A program made the position numbers and the translations under genes. The notes beneath the pieces were generated by a model. The model was not told the origin of the DNA, did not search any database, and was given only the letters and a program-made list of their open reading frames with translations. Positions 58,956 through 64,000 of a stretch of 64,000 nt of DNA are shown one piece after another (within the stretch, counting starts at the first letter, position 1; each line of letters opens with the position of its first letter). The DNA is from CALFCX01 sp041650595 (GTDB lineage: Bacteria; Margulisbacteria; WOR-1; JAKLHX01), in NCBI GenBank assembly GCA_041650595.1, contig JBAZKW010000009.1, forward strand, positions 1 through 64,000. The letters are read 5' to 3'.

Positions 58956-60221
58956 ATGCACCCTGGTATGGACGAAGTAAGGCTTACCGACCCGGAGATC
59001 GCTTGCGCTATAGACATGGAGCTGGATAGACAACGTAAAAAGATCGAGTTGATCGCTTCGGAAAACTTTACGAGCAGGGCTGTCATGGAAGCAATGGGTT
59101 CCTGCCTTACCAATAAGTACGCCGAAGGTTATCCCGGCAAAAGATACTATGGCGGCTGTGAATGCGTGGATACTGCCGAAAACCTTGCTATAGACCGGGC
59201 CAAAAAACTTTTTAACTGCGGCCATGCGAATGTTCAGCCTCACTCAGGGTCCCAGGCCAATATTGCCGCGTATCTTGCTTTTATCAAACCGGGCGACACG
59301 GTTCTCGGACTCAACCTTTCGCACGGCGGCCATCTTACGCACGGAAGTCCCGTGAATATTTCGGGGATGTATTTCAACTTTGTGGCTTACGGCGTGAAAA
59401 AAGATGACGAGCGGATAGATTATGAGCAGATGGCGCAGCTTTGCAATATCCACAAGCCGAAAATGATCGTGACAGGGGCTACCGCATATCCGAGAGAAAT
59501 AGATTTTAAACGGATACGAAAGATCGCGGATGAGGTTGGAGCTTTTTTGATGGTGGATATAGCGCATATTGCGGGTTTGGTAGTGGCGGGCCTGCACCAG
59601 TCTCCGATACCTTATGCTCATGTGACGACTTCCACCACCCACAAAACACTCCGCGGACCTAGAGGCGGGCTTATACTTACTTCTGCGGAATATGCAAAGC
59701 AGGTGGATAAAGCAGTGTTCCCCGGGACGCAGGGCGGCCCTCTGATGCATGTGATAGCCGCCAAAGCTGTGGCTTTTAAAGAAGCGGCGGAGCCCGGTTT
59801 CAAAAAATACCAGGAACAGATCTTGAAAAACTCAAAAGCGCTAGCATCTGCCATGATCAAAAAAGATTTCAGGCTCGTATCCGGCGGTACCGATACTCAC
59901 TTGATACTTGTCGACCTCTCGCCAAAGGGCCTTACCGGAAAAGCAGCGGAAAAATATTTGGACGAGATCGGAATAACGGTGAACAAAAATACTGTTCCTT
60001 TCGATGCCCAATCGCCTTTTGTGACCTCCGGTATCAGGATAGGCACGCCTGCCGTCACGACGAGAGGCTTCAAAGAACCGCAGATGGAAGAGATCGCCGA
60101 TATCATTTTAAGGGTTTTGTCCGATCCGGAAAACGAAACTGTAAAAAAGGAATCCTCCGACCGCGTACTCCGCCTTACGGACGGGTTCCCCTTATACGAA
60201 CAGGGGACTATCGAAGCGTGA
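58956..60221 (+). CDS. glyA: Serine hydroxymethyltransferase
   Basis: A 421-residue PLP enzyme that interconverts serine and glycine with tetrahydrofolate. The order of motifs is normal: IELIASENFTS, YPGKRYYGG, HSGSQAN, then the PLP Lys in STTHKTLRGPRGG, and GIRIGTPAVTTRG. TATAAT lies at 58932-58937 and GGAGGG before the start. It overlaps ftsE by 4 bases (GTGA), an unusual pairing of one-carbon metabolism with cell division genes. Confidence 0.97.
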   Translation: MHPGMDEVRLTDPEIACAIDMELDRQRKKIELIASENFTSRAVMEAMGSCLTNKYAEGYPGKRYYGGCECVDTAENLAIDRAKKLFNCGHANVQPHSGSQANIAAYLAFIKPGDTVLGLNLSHGGHLTHGSPVNISGMYFNFVAYGVKKDDERIDYEQMAQLCNIHKPKMIVTGATAYPREIDFKRIRKIADEVGAFLMVDIAHIAGLVVAGLHQSPIPYAHVTTSTTHKTLRGPRGGLILTSAEYAKQVDKAVFPGTQGGPLMHVIAAKAVAFKEAAEPGFKKYQEQILKNSKALASAMIKKDFRLVSGGTDTHLILVDLSPKGLTGKAAEKYLDEIGITVNKNTVPFDAQSPFVTSGIRIGTPAVTTRGFKEPQMEEIADIILRVLSDPENETVKKESSDRVLRLTDGFPLYEQGTIEA

Positions 60222-60904
60222 TCGTTCTAAGAAATGTTTCAAAAATTTATCCCAAGGGCGTAGAAGCTCTGAGCAATGTTGACCTTTGTATCGGCAAGGA
60301 AGAGTTCGTTTTTATAGTGGGACCTACCGGTTCGGGAAAATCAACGCTTCTTAAACTGCTCTACAGGGAGGAATTTGCCACAAACGGACAAGTGCTTCTT
60401 GACAGGGTGAACCTTTCCGAGATGAAGGATTCCCAGATACCTTTTTTGCGCAGGAATATCGGTGTGGTTTTTCAGGATTACAAGCTTTTGCCCAACAGGA
60501 CCATTTACGAAAATGTTGCCTTTGCGCTGCAGGTCATGGGCGCTTCCAGAAGCTTTATCAGGAGGCACGCGGGGCAGGCGCTGGAACTGGTCGGGCTTTT
60601 TAAAAAAGCAAACTGTTTTCCGGGAGAGCTTTCCGGAGGGGAACAGCAGAGAGCCTGCATTGCGCGCGCGATCGTAAACAATCCTCCTTTGGTGCTTGCG
60701 GACGAGCCTACCGGAAATCTGGACCCGTCGACCTCCTGGGAAATAATTCACCTGCTGGATAAGATCAACAAGCGCAACACTACCGTCATAGTCACGACCC
60801 ATAACAAGTCGATAGTTGACGGCATGCGAAAAAGGGTCATCGCTCTCGAAGCGGGCAGGATAATAAGAGATCAGCAATTGGGGGTTTACAGCAATGTCCT
60901 TTGA
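60218..60904 (+). CDS. ftsE: Cell division ATP-binding protein FtsE
   Basis: A 228-residue ABC ATPase. The Walker A is GPTGSGKST (about 34-42), the signature LSGGEQQR, Walker B VLADEPTGNLD, and the switch His is in TTHN. It pairs with FtsX to activate cell-wall hydrolases at the division site. The start is GTG, overlapping the glyA stop; no clear ribosome site is seen, so coupling is likely. It overlaps ftsX by 11 bases. Confidence 0.95.
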   Translation: MIVLRNVSKIYPKGVEALSNVDLCIGKEEFVFIVGPTGSGKSTLLKLLYREEFATNGQVLLDRVNLSEMKDSQIPFLRRNIGVVFQDYKLLPNRTIYENVAFALQVMGASRSFIRRHAGQALELVGLFKKANCFPGELSGGEQQRACIARAIVNNPPLVLADEPTGNLDPSTSWEIIHLLDKINKRNTTVIVTTHNKSIVDGMRKRVIALEAGRIIRDQQLGVYSNVL

Positions 60905-61772
60905 GTTCTTTTTGAGAGAGTCATGGACCGGCTTCAGGCGCAGCGGCATAATGAGCGTTGTCTCGCTGGTTACGATCACTGTATCGCTTGTGGTGTTCGG
61001 AGCTTTCCTTCTTGCCGTGGCAAATCTTGGAAATATTGCTTCGATCATAGGCTCTAAGATGGAGATAGCCGCCTATGTGGATAAAAATATTGACGACAGC
61101 TCTGCTGCGGCGATCTCTTTGCAGATCTCGGCGATAGAGGGTGTTGAAAGCGTAAAGTTCGTTTCAAAAGAGGAAGCCTGGAAAAATTTCAGGTCGGATT
61201 ATGAGGGCCGGCTTGCTCTCGGAGAGATAATAAGCGAGAACCCTCTCCCGAATACTTTTTTGATCAAGGTAAAATCGCCGCAGGCAACCTCTGCGGCCGC
61301 AAAAAAGATCTCCAATATGGCCGTAATAAACGAGGTCAGATACAGCGGCAACCTCGCGGACAGGTTTCAGTCTGTGCTGGATCTTATCAGGGTCAGCGGG
61401 TTTATCCTTGTGGCCCTTCTTATCATTGCCACACTTTTGATCGTCGTAAACACCATCAAACTTACTGTGATAGCCAGGCAGACCGATATCTATATAATGA
61501 GGCTGGTCGGAGCAACAAATTCTTTCATCAAGTGGCCTTTTATTATGGAAGGGGTGCTTATAGGGCTGATAGGAGCTGCCTTGTCCTTCATAATCCTTAA
61601 ATTCTCGTATGATCTTGCTGTGCACGAGTTGCAGGATTTTATGCCTTTTATTCCGCTTATTACTTCCGGTTACAGGCTCTTCTGGATCTATATTTCCGTA
61701 AGCGCTATCGGCGTTGTGCTGGGCATGCTCGGTGCTTATATCTCGGTAAATTCTTTGCTAAAAGGAGACTGA
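60894..61772 (+). CDS. ftsX: Cell division protein FtsX
   Basis: A 292-residue four-helix inner-membrane protein: one helix near the N-terminus (about 21-45), an extracytoplasmic domain (about 50-160) that would bind a wall-hydrolase partner, then three helices. VNTIKLTVIARQTDIYIMRLVGATNSFIKWPFIMEG is the conserved FtsX core before helix 3. The family's usual size and layout are kept. The partner amidase or peptidase activator (EnvC-like) is not in the window. Confidence 0.94.
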   Translation: MSFEFFLRESWTGFRRSGIMSVVSLVTITVSLVVFGAFLLAVANLGNIASIIGSKMEIAAYVDKNIDDSSAAAISLQISAIEGVESVKFVSKEEAWKNFRSDYEGRLALGEIISENPLPNTFLIKVKSPQATSAAAKKISNMAVINEVRYSGNLADRFQSVLDLIRVSGFILVALLIIATLLIVVNTIKLTVIARQTDIYIMRLVGATNSFIKWPFIMEGVLIGLIGAALSFIILKFSYDLAVHELQDFMPFIPLITSGYRLFWIYISVSAIGVVLGMLGAYISVNSLLKGD

Positions 61773-61776
61773 TCAA

Positions 61777-63138
61777 ATGCTCAAATTTTTACGCGATAAG
61801 ATGAAGATAGTTCTGATAATGGTATCGGTAGTATTTATACTAACAATGTTCTACGGTCTGGGGCAGCTGGGCATGCAAGGTGGTTTTTCTATGCCAGGCA
61901 AGGGAGAAGGGCTGGCCAGGGTCAACGGCAAAGATGTGGATGTCTTCAGATTTAATCAGATAATGGGCCGCCTCGCTGCTGAGCAAAAAGGGGCATTGGA
62001 CCCGATGAGCCTCTTGTACATGCAGAGCATGGCGCTTTCTCAGCTCATAGATTTTACCATAATAGCCCAGGAGGGCGGGAAAAAATTCGGCGCCAACGCG
62101 CCGGAAGTGGACCGCGCCGTAGAAGATATAATGAAAGCTAACAATGTGCCCGACCGCAGAACTTTTGAACAACTGCTTAAGAAACAGGGTTTTTCGCTTG
62201 AAAATCTTAAAAGGATGATACGGGAAGAGATAGTAGTGCAAAAAACGACCCAAAACATTAATTCCGGGGTTGTCCTGACGCCGGACGATATGAGAGAGAT
62301 ACGTGTTCAGCATATACTTATTAAAACAGCGGGCGAGCCTGCGCAAAAAGTTCTTGAAGAAGCAAAAAAAGGCGCGGATTTTTCCGGGCTGGCAGAAAAG
62401 TATTCGCAGGATCCCGGCAGCGCCTCAAAAGGCGGGGACCTGGGCTTTTTTGGCAAAGGTGCTATGGTAAAAGAGTTTGAAGATACCGCATATGCCCTTA
62501 AGCCCGGCGAAATATCGGGGCTGGTCAAGACGGATTTCGGCTATCACATAATAAAGATGAACGAATCCCGCTTGAAAGAGAATGCGGACAAGGACAAGCT
62601 CCTGGAAGAAAAGAAGAAGAATGTTTTTGAGAGATGGTTCTCGCAGGTAAGGGCAAAATCCAAAGTGGAGATAAAAAACCCGATGCTGTCCGCTTTTGAC
62701 CTGATGCTCAAAGGCGACTTGCAAGGAGCTGCGGAAGGATATAAAAAGGCCATAAAGGTTCAGCCCGAAAGCCCTTATCCTCATTTGTTCTACGGACAAT
62801 TGCTGGCCCGAAAAGGAGATCTGCCGCTGGCCTCACAGGAATATGCCAAAGCTTCTTCCCTTGCTTCTGCAGACCCGTACCTTAGGCTTTATATCGGTCA
62901 GGCCTATATAAGCGCGTCTGCCGCCGTGTCCGGTGAGGCAGCACAGGCCTACAAAAGTTCGGCTCAGAGCGAATTCGAAAGGGCATCTGCTCTTGCAGGT
63001 GACAGCCTTGAGATGAGGCAGAGTTTGGCGGAGTTTTTTAAGAGTAACAAGCTTTCATCTCTGTTATCAGAAGAGAACGATAAGATCAAAGTTCTTAAAC
63101 AAAGAAAGAAACTGGAAGAAGAACTTAAGACAGAATAA
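61777..63138 (+). CDS. SurA/PpiD-like peptidyl-prolyl isomerase with C-terminal repeats
   Basis: A 453-residue foldase. A membrane anchor (about 8-30, VLIMVSVVFILTMFYGLGQLG), a SurA-N-like helical chaperone region (about 45-165), one parvulin domain (VQHILIKTAGEP to GYHIIKM, about 178-268) and a C-terminal helical part (about 300-440) with TPR-like units (GAAEGYKKAIKVQPESPYPHLFYGQLLARKGD). It would help secreted and outer-membrane proteins fold. The combination of PpiD-like head with TPR tail is not the standard E. coli form. AAAGGAGACTG precedes the start, 4 bases after ftsX. Confidence 0.88.
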   Translation: MLKFLRDKMKIVLIMVSVVFILTMFYGLGQLGMQGGFSMPGKGEGLARVNGKDVDVFRFNQIMGRLAAEQKGALDPMSLLYMQSMALSQLIDFTIIAQEGGKKFGANAPEVDRAVEDIMKANNVPDRRTFEQLLKKQGFSLENLKRMIREEIVVQKTTQNINSGVVLTPDDMREIRVQHILIKTAGEPAQKVLEEAKKGADFSGLAEKYSQDPGSASKGGDLGFFGKGAMVKEFEDTAYALKPGEISGLVKTDFGYHIIKMNESRLKENADKDKLLEEKKKNVFERWFSQVRAKSKVEIKNPMLSAFDLMLKGDLQGAAEGYKKAIKVQPESPYPHLFYGQLLARKGDLPLASQEYAKASSLASADPYLRLYIGQAYISASAAVSGEAAQAYKSSAQSEFERASALAGDSLEMRQSLAEFFKSNKLSSLLSEENDKIKVLKQRKKLEEELKTE

Positions 63139-63140
63139 CC

Positions 63141-63244
63141 GAAATCCGAAAGTCCAAAATCCTAACGTCTGAAAGATCTCTATTAAGTTTTTTCTTCGGA
63201 CGTTCGGATTTCTGACATTATGACATTATGACATTCGGACATTG
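63141..63244. repeat. Inverted repeat and 8-bp tandem repeat in the convergent gap
   Basis: GAAATCCGAAAGTCC (63141-63155) and GGACGTTCGGATTTC (63198-63212) form a 15-bp inverted repeat with one mismatch. Right after it come four 8-base units (63213-63244: TGACATTA, TGACATTA, TGACATTC, GGACATTG). No T-run marks it as a terminator. Confidence 0.65.
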
Positions 63245-63247
63245 CTT

Positions 63248-64000
63248 TTAGCTTTGTATCCAGTTCTTTCCTTCACTCAGTAATAACGCGACTTTTTCCT
63301 GCGAATCGGCTTCGCAGTAGATCCTCAGCAGCGGTTCGGTTCCTGAGAGCCTAAAAAGTATCCAGCTGCCGTCACTTAGCATGAACTTATATCCGTCCAG
63401 GGCTTTTACTTCATCTATATGCATATCGGCGAAGTTTTTGGGCTGTTCGTTCGCAAGGCGTTTTTTTATCCGGTCTTTGTCCATATAATCGATCTTCAGG
63501 TCTATCCTGTCATAATAGAACCTGGCAAATTCTCCGGAAATATCCTGTAAAACCGCTCCGATGGATTTTTTCTCGCAGGCCACAAGCTCAATCAGCAAAA
63601 GCCCGGCCAGTAGGCTGTCTCTTTCGGGGATATGGTTTTTTATTCCCATTCCACCGCTTTCTTCCCCGCCCATAAGGATATCTTTTTCCCGCATGAGATT
63701 GCAGATATATTTGAAACCTATGGGGGTCTCGAACAGTTTAAGACCGTATCTTTCCGACATCATGTCGATGAGGCGGCTCATATTAAAAGTCTTGACCACT
63801 GCTCCGGTCCACTTTTTGTTTTTCACGAGGTGATAAAGCAGGAGCGCAAATATCTGATGTGTATTTATGTAGATCCCGTCGGTACCTACTGCGCCTATTC
63901 GGTCTGCATCGCCGTCAAGCACTATGCCAAAAGCCTTTTCCTTTGCGCATGCTGACATAAAGGCTTTGAGATTGACGGGTATGGGTTCGGGGTTTACTCC
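63248..64000 (-). CDS. Phosphoglucomutase/phosphomannomutase, C-terminal part
   Basis: The last 250 residues of an alpha-D-phosphohexomutase; the reading frame stays open to the window edge, so the start lies outside. Motifs are LDGDADR (metal loop), GGEESGG (sugar loop) and LSGTEPLLRIY (phosphate loop), in the usual order of domains 2-4. The active-site Ser of domain 1 is not in view. It interconverts hexose 1- and 6-phosphates for cell-surface sugars, and could supply the glucose phosphates used by the trehalose genes. The convergent foldase gene ends 109 bases away. Confidence 0.93.
   Translation of the reverse strand, partial: GVNPEPIPVNLKAFMSACAKEKAFGIVLDGDADRIGAVGTDGIYINTHQIFALLLYHLVKNKKWTGAVVKTFNMSRLIDMMSERYGLKLFETPIGFKYICNLMREKDILMGGEESGGMGIKNHIPERDSLLAGLLLIELVACEKKSIGAVLQDISGEFARFYYDRIDLKIDYMDKDRIKKRLANEQPKNFADMHIDEVKALDGYKFMLSDGSWILFRLSGTEPLLRIYCEADSQEKVALLLSEGKNWIQS

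Overview
The window reads as chromosome from a diderm (Gram-negative-type), probably anaerobic bacterium. Evidence for an outer membrane: outer-membrane barrel-like proteins, an AsmA-like protein, a SurA/PpiD-type foldase and several lipoproteins. Evidence for an anaerobic or energy-limited life: FeoAB, an iron-sulfur assembly cluster with ferredoxin-ATPases, and a membrane pyrophosphatase of the K+-dependent type. The mixture resembles uncultured candidate-phylum genomes, but I cannot name the lineage from sequence alone. Base composition looks even by eye, except for a visibly AT-rich stretch at about 37.25-38.95 kb.

Layout. 0-6.5 kb: tail of a winged-helix protein, then a five-gene trehalose/osmotic-stress operon (membrane sensor-HAMP-OtsA fusion, MscS channel, OtsB, a DUF5752-like protein, a TreT-like synthase) behind a hairpin-rich leader. 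6.5-10.5 kb: a Fur-family regulator with an outer-membrane protein and a ZIP transporter on the minus strand, divergent from feoAB; a candidate operator overlaps the feoAB promoter. 10.6-19.0 kb: a fourteen-gene plus-strand run driven by a clear promoter with a 16-bp palindrome. It holds a small Gly-rich protein, a radical SAM enzyme, a methyltransferase, two NifX-like proteins, two ferredoxin-MinD ATPases, a NifU-like scaffold, an Mrp ATPase, AdoMet decarboxylase, a DsrE-like protein, a metallo-beta-lactamase-fold protein, YibE/F and a DUF134 regulator. This is the best candidate for an undescribed system. 19-30 kb: copper ATPase, UppP, a second ZIP, TrkH with KdpD/KdpE-like regulators, a release-factor-like protein, an SDR, HppA and MntP. 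30-37 kb: CstA, a lipoprotein, an AsmA-like protein, a TIM-barrel protein and a serine hydrolase. 37.2-39.9 kb: an AT-rich pair of membrane proteins, a block of nested palindromes and an ORF6N gene, with the look of an acquired island. 39.9-54.8 kb: mixed single genes (C45 hydrolase, lipoproteins, AI-2E exporter, RsgA, tRNA-Asn, macro domain, TspO, citrate synthase, EF-hand protein and others). 54.9-64 kb: EF-G-like GTPase, a large lipoprotein, GlyA, FtsEX, a PpiD/SurA-like foldase and the end of a phosphohexomutase gene.

Common threads. Ion and osmotic balance recurs: trehalose, MscS, K+ uptake, pyrophosphatase, and Mn, Fe, Zn and Cu transport. A further recurring sign is a -10 box TATAAT (or close to it) placed 6-7 bases before the start codon with no ribosome-binding site, suggesting that leaderless transcripts are common here. 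No CRISPR array, rRNA or complete insertion sequence was seen.
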